NCBI GenBank assembly: GCA_015491995.1
Contig: WGFY01000071.1
Location: 1 to 64,000 of the forward strand
Direction of reading: 5' to 3'
Length of the DNA: 64,000 nt
DNA from: Mesoaciditoga sp.
Lineage (GTDB): Bacteria > Thermotogota > Thermotogae > Mesoaciditogales > Mesoaciditogaceae
Positions 1-9,609 of this stretch are shown piece by piece. Each line of letters starts with the position of its first letter. Position 1 is the stretch's first letter. The translations under genes and the position numbers were made by a program. Under the pieces are notes generated by a model, which was not told where the DNA came from, ran no database searches, and worked only from the letters and a program-made list of their open reading frames with translations.

Positions 1-92
1 CTCTGTATTATAATTCAATTGGACATGATTTTGTTCCTCATCTGTATTTTGTAAACTGTTGTGGTTGAAATAAAATGTTTCAAATTCTTTAA

Positions 93-122
93 TTGACTTG
101 ATAACCTCTCTCGGAGTATACT
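93..122 (+). promoter_or_regulatory. Predicted sigma70-type promoter upstream of ffh
   Basis: TTGACT (93-98), 18 nt spacer, TATACT (117-122), followed by GGAGGTG SD before ATG at 148. Confidence 0.6.
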
Positions 123-147
123 ACTACACGCAGCCGGAGGTGAAAAA

Positions 148-1470
148 ATGTTCGAAAACCTTCAAGAAAAGTTGTCTCAAGCGTTTAAATTGTTGAAAGG
201 CAAAGGCAAAATATCAGAAAGCAATGTTAGAGAAGCGCTGAAACAAGTTAAAATTTCCCTTCTCTCGGCAGATGTCAACTACAAAGTGGTTAAAGAGCTT
301 ATGGAAAGGGTTACATCTAAAGCACTTGGTGAGAAAGTCATCAAGAGCATCACTCCTGATCAGCAGTTCATTAAAATTGTGAACGATGAGCTTGTTGAGC
401 TGTTAGGTGGAAAAGAATCAAATCTCGATCTTAAGTCTCGTCCTTCGGTGATACTGATGGTAGGACTTCAAGGAAGTGGAAAAACCACCACGGCAGCAAA
501 GATAGCCCTTTGGCTGAGAAGAAAAAAAGGAAGAAACACGCTTCTTGTGGCTGATGATGTACACCGACCTGCTGCCATTGAGCAGTTAGAAACGCTTGGA
601 AGAAGCATAGACATTCCTGTTTTTGCTGGTTATAGAAAAGACCCATACAAGATCGCAAAAGAAGGATTGAATTTTGCCATTGCAAAAGGAAATGATACCA
701 TCATCTTGGATACAGCTGGTCGATTGCAAATTGATGAGGATATGATGGAAGAAGTAGAAGAAATTTCTCGAATTACCAAACCAGATGAAGTGCTCATGGT
801 TCTCGACTCGATGGCCGGTCAAGATGTTGTCAACGCTGCAGCCGAATTCGATAGACGCTTGGGTATAACCGGTTTTGTGGTGACGAAACTTGATGGAGAC
901 TCACGAGGTGGAGTTGCACTATCGACCAAGTACGTTACTGGTAAAGCTATAAAATTTGTAGGTACTGGCGAGAAATTAGAACAGATAGATGTGTTCTACC
1001 CTGATCGAATGGCCTCAAGAATACTTGGGATGGGCGATGTCGTGTCTCTTGTAGAACGTGTTCAGGAGAATTTTGATAACGAAAAAATGAAGGAAATGGA
1101 AAAGAGACTCAGAAAAGCACAATTTACGTTCGATGATTTTCGTGAGCAGCTAAGGCAAGTAAAAAAAATGGGGTCTCTCTCTTCGATGCTCGAAATGATG
1201 CCTGGTGCGGCAAAATTGAAAGATGTTAAAGTGGACGAGGATCAGTTAACACATGTTGAAGCGATTATAAATTCTATGACCAAGAAAGAGCGTATGAATT
1301 CTGGGATGATAAATTTTTCCAGGAAGAAGCGAATTGCCGCTGGAAGCGGAAGACCGCTCTCGGAGATAAACAAGTTGATGAAGAGTTACGATGAAATGAA
1401 AAAAATGATGAAAAAGTTTGGAAAATTGGAAAAAAAAGGGAAACTGGGTAAATTTCCATTTCGGTTTTAA
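148..1470 (+). CDS. ffh: Signal recognition particle protein Ffh
   Basis: 440 aa; [16 protein letters not shown]-loop, [19 protein letters not shown], methionine-rich M domain. Confidence 0.97.
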   Translation: MFENLQEKLSQAFKLLKGKGKISESNVREALKQVKISLLSADVNYKVVKELMERVTSKALGEKVIKSITPDQQFIKIVNDELVELLGGKESNLDLKSRPSVILMVGLQGSGKTTTAAKIALWLRRKKGRNTLLVADDVHRPAAIEQLETLGRSIDIPVFAGYRKDPYKIAKEGLNFAIAKGNDTIILDTAGRLQIDEDMMEEVEEISRITKPDEVLMVLDSMAGQDVVNAAAEFDRRLGITGFVVTKLDGDSRGGVALSTKYVTGKAIKFVGTGEKLEQIDVFYPDRMASRILGMGDVVSLVERVQENFDNEKMKEMEKRLRKAQFTFDDFREQLRQVKKMGSLSSMLEMMPGAAKLKDVKVDEDQLTHVEAIINSMTKKERMNSGMINFSRKKRIAAGSGRPLSEINKLMKSYDEMKKMMKKFGKLEKKGKLGKFPFRF

Positions 1471-1498
1471 ACAATTCATGGAGGTGTTATGGAAGATC

Positions 1499-1777
1499 AT
1501 GGTAAAGATAAGACTTACAAGAATGGGGAAGCGTGGTCAGCCCTTTTATAGGGTTATAGTGGTTGATTCAAGGAAAAACAGAGATGGGGCCTACATCGAG
1601 TCGTTGGGATACTACAACCCGATGAGAAAGCCTTACGAGTTGAATATCAACAACGAAAGAGCGCTTTTTTGGCTTGAAAAAGGAGCTCAGCCAACAGACA
1701 CAGTCAGATCTCTTCTATCGAAGAACGGTGTGATGAAGAAATTACATGAGGAGAAATACGCGAAAACAGGGGAGTGA
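1499..1777 (+). CDS. rpsP: 30S ribosomal protein S16
   Basis: [25 protein letters not shown] motif; start taken at ATG 1499 rather than the longer ORF start. Confidence 0.95.
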   Translation: MVKIRLTRMGKRGQPFYRVIVVDSRKNRDGAYIESLGYYNPMRKPYELNINNERALFWLEKGAQPTDTVRSLLSKNGVMKKLHEEKYAKTGE

Positions 1778-2016
1778 AAATTTTGGAGCTTATCGATCCT
1801 TTGGAATTTTTGGTTAAATCCGCATGTAAAGAGCCGGATCTGGTAAAGATAAACGAAAAGTTTGAAGGCCAAAAGGTGATCTACGAAATATTTGCCTCAG
1901 ATGACGATATCGGTCAGATCATTGGGAAAACTGGAAGGACTATAAAATCCATAGATCTAATTTTAAGGTCTTTGAAAAAAGGGAACGGTGAATTTGAGTT
2001 GAAGGTGATAAGGTAA
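1774..2016 (+). CDS. khpA: KH-domain RNA-binding protein (KhpA/YlqC type)
   Basis: 80 aa with [18 protein letters not shown] motif; between rpsP and rimM. Confidence 0.9.
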   Translation: MKILELIDPLEFLVKSACKEPDLVKINEKFEGQKVIYEIFASDDDIGQIIGKTGRTIKSIDLILRSLKKGNGEFELKVIR

Positions 2017-2017
2017 G

Positions 2018-2524
2018 ATGAAAAAGAACCTTATCGAGGTTGGGAAGATATTCACCACATTTGGATTGGATGGGGAAGTCAAAGTTTATCCGTACACGGA
2101 TAAAGAAACTTTTGAAGCATTTGAAGGTAGGGACATCTGGATATATGATGAGGAATTTAGTATATCGGCAAAGGTGGAAAGTTTAAAGCGTTCTGGCAAA
2201 AGTTATGTGGTGAAATTGAACGATTTTGACGCACTTAACAAGTCTAAAAGGATCGTTGGCAAGTTTTTGTGTGTTGAAGAAGAAAAACTCCCAACTGTTA
2301 AAGAGAACGAATATTACTTCTATCAAATAATAGGTGTCGAAGTTTATGACGAGAATGATGAATTTCTTGGAAAGATTAGGGATGTCATTCAAACAGGGGC
2401 AAACGATGTTTTTGTAGTTGAAGATGGAGAAAAAGAGATGTTGATTCCTTCGGTGAAAGATCATGTTTTGAGTTTGGATATAGAGAATTCTAAAATGATC
2501 GTGAAAAAAATGGTGTGGTATTAG
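2018..2524 (+). CDS. rimM: Ribosome maturation factor RimM
   Basis: VGKIFTTFGLDGEVKV start and PRC-barrel-like C-terminus (MLIPSVKDHVLSLDIE); synteny. Confidence 0.93.
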   Translation: MKKNLIEVGKIFTTFGLDGEVKVYPYTDKETFEAFEGRDIWIYDEEFSISAKVESLKRSGKSYVVKLNDFDALNKSKRIVGKFLCVEEEKLPTVKENEYYFYQIIGVEVYDENDEFLGKIRDVIQTGANDVFVVEDGEKEMLIPSVKDHVLSLDIENSKMIVKKMVWY

Positions 2525-3265
2525 TTGCGAATTGAAGTTGTCACCACGCTGCCTGAATTTTTTGAGCCTTTTACCAAACTCGGAGTGATTGGAAGAGCAA
2601 TTCAAAGGAATAAGTTGGTTTTCGACATTTTAAATCTCAGAAATTACACACATGATGTTCACAGAACCACCGATGACTACGCGTATGGCACGGGAATTGG
2701 CATGGTGATGAAAGTTGAACCCATCTTTGAAATGTTTGACGATTACCTTTTGAAGCATTCTCGTCCTTGGCTGGTCTATCCATCAGCTGAAGGTGAGCTT
2801 TTTGATCAAAAAAAAGCCTTGGAGTTATCCAAACGTGAAGATGTTATGTTCCTTTGTGGAAGGTACGAAGGTGTAGATGAAAGGGTAATGGCTCTGGTGG
2901 ATGAAGAGCTTTCCGTTGGAGACTTCGTCGTCAGTGGGGCGGAGTTGATCACCATGCTTTTTGTAGATGCGATTGCAAGAATGATTCCAGGTGTTGTTGG
3001 AAAATCGGAATCGGTCATTCAAGATTCATTTTACAGCGATCTTTTAGATTACGCTCACTATACCAGACCAAAACAATACAGAGGTATGTCAGTTCCAGAA
3101 ATTTTGATGAGTGGAAATCACGCCAAGATAGGGAGGTATCTGCTCAAAGATGCTTTGAAACGGACCATGGAAAAAAGACCTGATCTTTTTCTCAAGCACG
3201 AACTCAGTCTGGAAGAAAAAGCGGCGTTGCTTGAGCTGTTCAAGGAGATGCAAAAAATATGCTGA
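2525..3265 (+). CDS. trmD: tRNA (guanine-N1-)-methyltransferase TrmD
   Basis: LCGRYEGVDERV, SVGDFVVSGAE, YTRPKQYRGMSVPEILMSGNHAKI; TTG start. Confidence 0.97.
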   Translation: MRIEVVTTLPEFFEPFTKLGVIGRAIQRNKLVFDILNLRNYTHDVHRTTDDYAYGTGIGMVMKVEPIFEMFDDYLLKHSRPWLVYPSAEGELFDQKKALELSKREDVMFLCGRYEGVDERVMALVDEELSVGDFVVSGAELITMLFVDAIARMIPGVVGKSESVIQDSFYSDLLDYAHYTRPKQYRGMSVPEILMSGNHAKIGRYLLKDALKRTMEKRPDLFLKHELSLEEKAALLELFKEMQKIC

Positions 3266-3840
3266 ACAACGTGTATGTTGCCGTACTGCACTATCCAATG
3301 CTTGGCAAAGATGGAAAAGTGGTTACCACAGCAGTTGCCAACATGGATGTTCATGATATAGCACGTACCTGTAGGACTTACAACGTTAAAAGATATTATA
3401 TCGTCAACAATTTGCCGATGCAAAGGCAGATAGTCTTGCGTGTCCTCAACTATTGGGAAAATGGATTTGGTAGAGAATACAATCCGTCTCGGGCAGAAGC
3501 TCTCAAAACGGTGAAACTTATTTCTTATTACGAAGATCTTACTGAAGAGATAAGGCGAGAAAATGTCGCTTCACCGATAACGATTTTCACATCAGCTAAG
3601 CCGAGGGATGACACCATATCGTATGAAAAAATGAAAGAAATAGTTTTGAACGATGAAAAACCGATCCTCTTTCTTTTTGGCACAGGTCAAGGCATGCCGT
3701 TGGAGATTTCAAAAACATGTGATTTTTCACTTGCTCCAATAAGGGGAAGAGGCGATTTTAACCATTTATCTGTTAGATCGGCAGTTTCTATTACTCTTGA
3801 CAGAATTATAGGAGAAAACGTTTATCAAGGAGGGAAATAA
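3259..3840 (+). CDS. SPOUT-class RNA methyltransferase (Methyltrn_RNA_4-like)
   Basis: 193 aa; PILFLFGTGQGMPLEI and SVRSAVSITLDRII motifs; located between trmD and rplS. Confidence 0.8.
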   Translation: MLNNVYVAVLHYPMLGKDGKVVTTAVANMDVHDIARTCRTYNVKRYYIVNNLPMQRQIVLRVLNYWENGFGREYNPSRAEALKTVKLISYYEDLTEEIRRENVASPITIFTSAKPRDDTISYEKMKEIVLNDEKPILFLFGTGQGMPLEISKTCDFSLAPIRGRGDFNHLSVRSAVSITLDRIIGENVYQGGK

Positions 3841-3841
3841 A

Positions 3842-4198
3842 ATGGATCAACTCATCAGGGCCATTGAAATGCCTTATAAAAAAGAATGGCCCAAATTAGC
3901 CATAGGCGATCATGTTAAAGTCATCACCGCAGTTGTTGAAGGCGGGAAAGAAAGAGAGCAGTTGTTTGAAGGTTGGGTTATCGCCATGTCCGGCTCAGAA
4001 GGTGGTAGGACTTTCACCGTAAGGAAAATTTCTCACAACGCTATCGGAGTTGAAAAAATATTCCCATTCAGTTGTCCTACGGTGAAAAGTATAAAGGTTG
4101 TCGCTCACGGTAAGGTCAGAAAAGCAAAACTCTACTATATCAGGGCTTTAAAAGGTAAGAAAGCCAGGATAAAGGAAAAACGTGAAATCAAAAAATAA
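3842..4198 (+). CDS. rplS: 50S ribosomal protein L19
   Basis: GDHVKVITAVVEGGKEREQLFEGWVIA, VEKIFPFSCPTVKSIKVVAHGKVRKAKLYYIR. Confidence 0.95.
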   Translation: MDQLIRAIEMPYKKEWPKLAIGDHVKVITAVVEGGKEREQLFEGWVIAMSGSEGGRTFTVRKISHNAIGVEKIFPFSCPTVKSIKVVAHGKVRKAKLYYIRALKGKKARIKEKREIKK

Positions 4199-5024
4199 AG
4201 AAGAGAAAGCAATATATCGAAAAGCAAAGCACGAAGCATGGGAATGGGGGAAAGCCTTCGTGGTTGCTTTCATAATCGCCGTGGCGATAAAACTGTTTGT
4301 ATTGGACACGATGGTTGTACCGACCGGTTCCATGCTTCCAACGATTCAAATTAACGATAGACTTTTTGTTGATAAAGTGACGTGGCAATATCAATGGCCT
4401 AAAGTGGGAGAGATCGTGGTTTTCTGGACGCCATTTGTTGATAAATCATCATTGAAGATGTTGGGACCATTTGATAAGTTCATGGATGCGCTCAGCCCTT
4501 CCAAATTTAGCGGACATGTTAAGTACGTAAAGAGACTTGTCGGAATAGGTGGAGATACTTTGAAATTGGTTCCGGCAGCTGGTCATCCGTATCTTTACCA
4601 TTTGGAAGTTAACGGTGAGATACCGTATGCTCTTAAAAATAGATTGTATTCAAAACAGGGGATATTTGCCGATCCTAACTTTTACAAAAAGTTGGCTCAT
4701 CCTGAAAAATATCGCTATGATCCTAATTACAACATGCTCATTTATTTCAATCGAGATACGGATTATACCAATTATTTTGATAAAGCCTCTCCTAAATGGG
4801 GAAAGTACGTGAGCTCTGATGCTTCGGGTAACGTTGTAATTCATGTTCCAAAAGGGTATTTTTTTGTGATGGGTGATAACACTACGGATTCTTTCGATAG
4901 TAGGTATTGGGGTTTTGTAGTTGATGAAAACATGGTTGGTGCACCGTTTTTGAGAATATGGCCTTTAAATCGTTTTGGACCTGTGAAATTGAATTACATT
5001 CAACAGGCTTTGAAATCGAAATAA
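4182..5024 (+). CDS. lepB: Signal peptidase I
   Basis: VPTGSMLPTI, VKRLVGIGGDTL, MGDNTTDSFDSRYWGFV catalytic boxes; N-terminal TM. Confidence 0.95.
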   Translation: MKSKNKEEKAIYRKAKHEAWEWGKAFVVAFIIAVAIKLFVLDTMVVPTGSMLPTIQINDRLFVDKVTWQYQWPKVGEIVVFWTPFVDKSSLKMLGPFDKFMDALSPSKFSGHVKYVKRLVGIGGDTLKLVPAAGHPYLYHLEVNGEIPYALKNRLYSKQGIFADPNFYKKLAHPEKYRYDPNYNMLIYFNRDTDYTNYFDKASPKWGKYVSSDASGNVVIHVPKGYFFVMGDNTTDSFDSRYWGFVVDENMVGAPFLRIWPLNRFGPVKLNYIQQALKSK

Positions 5025-5156
5025 GAAAATGGTATTTAGCGAGAATTGATTGAAAAACAATTGTCAAGATCGCGTTGACATTCATGAAAGTTGAATGAGC
5101 ATTAAGAGCATATACGCTGCAAAAGCGTTGAATTATGCGTTGGGAGAAAATTGATA

Positions 5157-5960
5157 ATGGAAGTTTGGTATCCTTCACACGTCGAAAGAGCAAAAAAGGC
5201 CATAAAGTCTTTAGTCAAAGCCGTTAGTGGTATAGTTGAGGTCGTTGATGCGAGAGCACCGATGGCCACTCGTCCGATGGATATTGAACCGTACTTTAAC
5301 AGAAAAATCAAGGTGCTTTTTTTAAACAAGACTGACTTGGCAGAACCATACGTAACGGATAAGTGGATAGATTTTTTATCAAAAAAAGGAATAATGGTCA
5401 TGACCGGTTCCTTGAAAAAAATGAAAAATGCGAACAAGATATTTGATCCCTTCAAAAAGAGCTCTGGAGAGGTCAACATCGCAATAGTTGGTATGCCAAA
5501 TGTTGGAAAATCCACGTTGGTAAACATGATAAAACATCGCAGATCCACTTCCATAGGTGATAGACCAGGAATTACGCGGGCAGTTCAATGGATAAGAATT
5601 GGTGATCAACTTAAAATGTTGGACACTCCAGGGGTTACTTATCCCAGAGTTTTCAACGATCTTTTGTATGCAAAACTTGGTTTGTGCAACGTTATAGACG
5701 TTGAAAAAGTCGATTTTGAAGCCCTTGTGTATTATGAATTAAATCTTCTTTACAAAATCAACCCTGATTTGGTTGGAAAGGTAGCAGAAGGTTCATCTGT
5801 GATGGAAATGGTTGAGAGTTATGCGAAAAAACGTGGTTTTTTATTAAAAGGTGGCACCCTTGATATGAATCGTGCCCTTTTTACCATTCATAGAGAAATC
5901 ACACATGGGGAGTTTGGTAGAGTTTCTTATGAAGTGCCAAGCGATTACGATCGTATCTGA
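5157..5960 (+). CDS. rbgA: Circularly permuted ribosome-biogenesis GTPase (YlqF/RbgA type)
   Basis: NKTDLA (G4) precedes GMPNVGKSTLVN (G1) and DTPGV (G3). Confidence 0.93.
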   Translation: MEVWYPSHVERAKKAIKSLVKAVSGIVEVVDARAPMATRPMDIEPYFNRKIKVLFLNKTDLAEPYVTDKWIDFLSKKGIMVMTGSLKKMKNANKIFDPFKKSSGEVNIAIVGMPNVGKSTLVNMIKHRRSTSIGDRPGITRAVQWIRIGDQLKMLDTPGVTYPRVFNDLLYAKLGLCNVIDVEKVDFEALVYYELNLLYKINPDLVGKVAEGSSVMEMVESYAKKRGFLLKGGTLDMNRALFTIHREITHGEFGRVSYEVPSDYDRI

Positions 5961-5976
5961 CGAGGAGGCGTAAAAA

Positions 5977-6213
5977 ATGGATGTGTTTGAAAAAGTTAGA
6001 AATATCATAGCTGAGAAATTGGGAGTTGAGTCCACAAAAATTACCGAATCTTCTTCTTTTATAGATGATCTTGGTGCAGATTCTCTTGATGTCGTTGACG
6101 TGGTTATGGCCTTTGAAGATGAATTTGGTGTCAAAGTGGATGACGAGGATCTTGAAAAATTTTCAACGGTTGGGGATGTGGTTAAGTATTTAAACGATAA
6201 GATTCAAAAATGA
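5977..6213 (+). CDS. acpP: Acyl carrier protein
   Basis: 78 aa; [21 protein letters not shown] phosphopantetheine site. Confidence 0.97.
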   Translation: MDVFEKVRNIIAEKLGVESTKITESSSFIDDLGADSLDVVDVVMAFEDEFGVKVDDEDLEKFSTVGDVVKYLNDKIQK

Positions 6214-6244
6214 TCGTCATCTTTCAAGATTGAGAGGTGGATAA

Positions 6245-6907
6245 ATGGGCAGTATCGATCTTCGAATGACGAAGAAAGGCGTTGTACTCTTCATTGAAGA
6301 ATACGTGGATTTATCGCAGCTTTTTGCGGACATCACAAACAAATTTTCTCAATTAAACGGTTTTTTCACACCAGGCGATAAGTTATCGATAATGATCAAA
6401 GATCGCGAAAAATACTCCAAAGACATTACAGAGATAGTTTCATTTGTAGAGAAAATGGGATTCAAAGTTGGAGAAATACTCGTTGGTGAAATGAACAAAA
6501 AAACGCCAAACAAGATATCGGTAAAGCAAAAATTAAACGTTGTTGAAAGTGGATCTTCAAAACATTTGAATCCGACAAAGGTTGTAAAGAAAACCATAAG
6601 ATCCGGGCAAGCGATCATACACGATGGTGATGTGGTACTCATTGGAAATTTGAATTCGGGTGGAGAAGTGATCTCAGCGGGAAATGTTTCTGTTTTAGGA
6701 GAAGCACGAGGTGTAATACGTGCCGGAGTCAAAGGTGACGAGGATTCACTCGTCTTTGCAATTTCCATGAATCCAGAACTCGTGCAAATAGCCGGATATG
6801 TGGCCCATGTACCAGAGCAAGTAAAAAACATCATTGCCCACGTTAGAAATGGAAAAATGATCTTTGAAAAATACGATGAAGTGAAATTCAACGTTGGAAG
6901 AGGTTGA
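6245..6907 (+). CDS. minC: Septum site-determining protein MinC
   Basis: RSGQAIIHDGDVVLIGNLNSGGEVISAGNVSVLGEARGVIRAG beta-helix domain. Confidence 0.93.
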   Translation: MGSIDLRMTKKGVVLFIEEYVDLSQLFADITNKFSQLNGFFTPGDKLSIMIKDREKYSKDITEIVSFVEKMGFKVGEILVGEMNKKTPNKISVKQKLNVVESGSSKHLNPTKVVKKTIRSGQAIIHDGDVVLIGNLNSGGEVISAGNVSVLGEARGVIRAGVKGDEDSLVFAISMNPELVQIAGYVAHVPEQVKNIIAHVRNGKMIFEKYDEVKFNVGRG

Positions 6908-7008
6908 ATTGAGATGATGATCGTTTTTTTACGTTGAATTTTTAACTTCTTGCTTGAAATGAAGGATGAAAATGGAAAAGAAAGCCCTGTTAAGGAGGAG
7001 ATTGAATT

Positions 7009-8019
7009 CTGAAAGTTGCTACCTTTTCAACAGAACCTGCTAGATTACAAGCTATGGATGTCCATATTTTAGATGATAAAAAGGAGTTATCATCTCTTAT
7101 CGATTCCAAGTATCCAGGAAGAGATGTTGTTTACATTGTTGATTCAAAGATAAAGCTTTTTCATGCAGATATCGTCGATGCCATGAATTCTTTTCCGATG
7201 TTCGCTGGGGAAAAAGCAAAGTCCATTGTAGGTGTTATGGACATTCAAAATCAATTGATAAATTTGGAAGAAAAAGATCCTGTAATGGTGGTGTTAGGTG
7301 GAGGAACGATTCTTGACACGTGTGGTTTCGCATTCGCAACGTTTGCAAAAAAAATGAAGACGATCTTCGTTCCAACCACGCTGAGTGCTCAACTTGAAGG
7401 TTTTTTTAAGAGTGAGAATTACATCAATTTTGATAGGATCAAAGATGTCATGAGGGTAAGATTTCAGCCAAATGCCCTCGTAAATGTTGAGCAATTTTCT
7501 AAAACGCAGAACTTCGAGGAGAAGAAAGCTTCATTTGTACATTCTTTAATACTTGGTCTTTCTCATTCAGAGAGGTTTTTCAAAACGATAATCAAGATTT
7601 TAGATTCCAATCTGTTTGGGAACGAGGAGATGATGAGATATGTTCTTTTCGAAAGCCTTAGAATGCGCGCAAATGTAAGAGGATTCGTTGGAGAAGGGAG
7701 TGCACGGGCTTTGATGACTGCTTCTAAATTGGAAATACCATATTTGATAGCTTTACAATACGGCGTACTGATAGAATCTTTTATTTCAAACAAATTTGGT
7801 TTCCTTTCAGAAGAATCTTTGATAAAAGTGTACAACTCTGTTAAAATGTGTGGCAACACACATTTTGATCTTTCGAGCGCCGTTGAAGAACTTTCCTACT
7901 CCGATGAGCCGATAATGGCAAAATTACCTGTTAAGATCGGAACGGTGATGGATTATCGAATATTTCCAGGTTTTTTAACTGAGGTGATATATTCAGCACA
8001 TTCAAAAGGTTATATATAA
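7009..8019 (+). CDS. 3-dehydroquinate synthase-like (AroB-fold) protein, active-site motifs degenerate
   Basis: VVLGGGTILDTCGFAFATFAKKMKTIFVPTTL matches the DHQS nucleotide-binding region; start proposed at CTG 7009 behind TAAGGAGG (provided ORF begins at ATG 7054). Confidence 0.7.
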   Translation: MKVATFSTEPARLQAMDVHILDDKKELSSLIDSKYPGRDVVYIVDSKIKLFHADIVDAMNSFPMFAGEKAKSIVGVMDIQNQLINLEEKDPVMVVLGGGTILDTCGFAFATFAKKMKTIFVPTTLSAQLEGFFKSENYINFDRIKDVMRVRFQPNALVNVEQFSKTQNFEEKKASFVHSLILGLSHSERFFKTIIKILDSNLFGNEEMMRYVLFESLRMRANVRGFVGEGSARALMTASKLEIPYLIALQYGVLIESFISNKFGFLSEESLIKVYNSVKMCGNTHFDLSSAVEELSYSDEPIMAKLPVKIGTVMDYRIFPGFLTEVIYSAHSKGYI

Positions 8020-8038
8020 AAGGAGGGAGAGAGTATAA

Positions 8039-8740
8039 ATGGGTGAAAAAACGGACGTTTATTCTAAAATAAGGATGGTGATCCTGTTATCCATCGTGGC
8101 CATTATCATAGCGATAATTGGATGGATGGCAACCTTGAATGGAAGAGTTACAGGCATAAAAGAAAAGATCAATAGTGAGCAAAATTCTGTTTCATCGCTT
8201 CTCACTTCTGTGGCAAGTCTTACGGAAAAAATTGATACCTTGAAGGCTTCAAGGTTGACCAGTAAAGTCAGTGTGAATCTACCTTCTCTCGTTTCTACCT
8301 ACACTTCCATTCAACCTATGAAATATATCACGCTCTTGAGGAATGCACCTTTGACCATTTCATCAAGCGTGGAACTTACCACCATATCTTCCACTGATAT
8401 CACAAGCTTTAAGTCTATACTTGAAAAAACGAAACTTTATGAAATAATGGAAAGCAACGGAATATACAATATCGCTTACCCCGCGTTATTTGGGGAGACT
8501 TATTCCATTCAACTTCTCTCTTCTCCTTATCCGGATAGGGTTATGAATTTGCTGAAAAATCTGAGGGGTGTCAATCAACCAGCGTTTAAAATAGATTATG
8601 CCAATCAATCTGCTTTATTCCTTGGAGTGTTTTCAACATATTCAAAAGCTAAAAAGTACTTGGCATCCATCGACTCCACATCTTTGGCATCCATTGTAGG
8701 AACGAAACCGTCCGGTTGGTTACTAAGAAGAATTCCTTAA
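8039..8740 (+). CDS. Single-TM coiled-coil protein with C-terminal SPOR-like domain
   Basis: N-terminal TM segment; C-terminal YSIQLLSSPYPDRVMNLLKNL...ALFLGVFSTYSKAKKYLASI resembles SPOR. Confidence 0.6.
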   Translation: MGEKTDVYSKIRMVILLSIVAIIIAIIGWMATLNGRVTGIKEKINSEQNSVSSLLTSVASLTEKIDTLKASRLTSKVSVNLPSLVSTYTSIQPMKYITLLRNAPLTISSSVELTTISSTDITSFKSILEKTKLYEIMESNGIYNIAYPALFGETYSIQLLSSPYPDRVMNLLKNLRGVNQPAFKIDYANQSALFLGVFSTYSKAKKYLASIDSTSLASIVGTKPSGWLLRRIP

Positions 8741-8744
8741 AATA

Positions 8745-9305
8745 ATGAGAACAAAAAGTAGAACTATTTTGGGAATCGCCTCTCTGATATTTTTAACAGG
8801 GGCGATTGTTCTTTTCGCGCCTCTTAAAATCGTAGAAAATTCAAGAACTTCCACTGATACTCAAGCCATTCCATCTGTATTCTCTCTTTTAAATGTAAAC
8901 AAAGCATCTGCTAAGGACTTCGAGAAATTACCTGGCTTAGGACCGACAAAAGTCAAGGCCATAATGGAATACAGAAGAAAATACGGTCCTTTCAAAACAC
9001 CAACCGATTTTCTTAAAGTGAAAGGAATAGGAAAAGCAACTCTGAAAAAGCTTTCGAAATTTCTAACAGGTTTTTCAACTTCAGTATCATTGCACAACTC
9101 CTCTAATGGACTTGTTGACATTAACAGTGCCAATGCACAAGAGATCGCATCTCTTCCATTTATAGGACCTGTCAAGGCAAAATCCATAGTTGAGTATCGA
9201 AACTCTCATGGTCCCTTCAGAAGTGTTGAAGATCTTAAAAAGGTAAAAGGTATAGGAACTAAAACATTGGACAAGATCAGAAATTTAATTGCTGTTAAAA
9301 AGTAA
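8745..9305 (+). CDS. ComEA-like helix-hairpin-helix DNA-binding protein with two HhH units
   Basis: N-terminal TM; repeated NVNKASAKDFEKLPGLGPTKVKAIMEYR / DINSANAQEIASLPFIGPVKAKSIVEYR. Confidence 0.88.
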   Translation: MRTKSRTILGIASLIFLTGAIVLFAPLKIVENSRTSTDTQAIPSVFSLLNVNKASAKDFEKLPGLGPTKVKAIMEYRRKYGPFKTPTDFLKVKGIGKATLKKLSKFLTGFSTSVSLHNSSNGLVDINSANAQEIASLPFIGPVKAKSIVEYRNSHGPFRSVEDLKKVKGIGTKTLDKIRNLIAVKK

Positions 9306-9338
9306 AAATGGTATTATTATTTTTCAGGAGGTGATTTT

Positions 9339-9605
9339 TTGACTGATGAAGTTTTCATGGATGTCCTTTCTCAAGGAATATTTGTACTTCTCACAGTCAT
9401 AGCACCTGTTATGTTGCTGAGTCTTTTGATCGGATTGGCCATAAGTATTTTTCAAGCGGTTACGCAGATAAACGAGCAGACGCTTACGTTTGTCCCTAAA
9501 ATATTGGTGGTTTTTTTGACGTTGGCGATAACAGGTGGTTGGATGATGCAGAAGTTGGTGGACTACACTCAAATGCTTTTCACTCAGTACATCGCCATGA
9601 TTTAG
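9339..9605 (+). CDS. fliQ: Flagellar biosynthesis protein FliQ
   Basis: 88 aa, two TMs, IGLAISIFQAVTQINEQTLTFVPKI; AGGAGGTGAT then TTG start. Confidence 0.95.
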   Translation: MTDEVFMDVLSQGIFVLLTVIAPVMLLSLLIGLAISIFQAVTQINEQTLTFVPKILVVFLTLAITGGWMMQKLVDYTQMLFTQYIAMI

Positions 9606-9609
9606 CAGT

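Noticed and set aside
6349-6891. 180 aa minus-strand ORF opposite minC
   Set aside because: Serine/proline-rich shadow translation of the MinC beta-helix coding strand.
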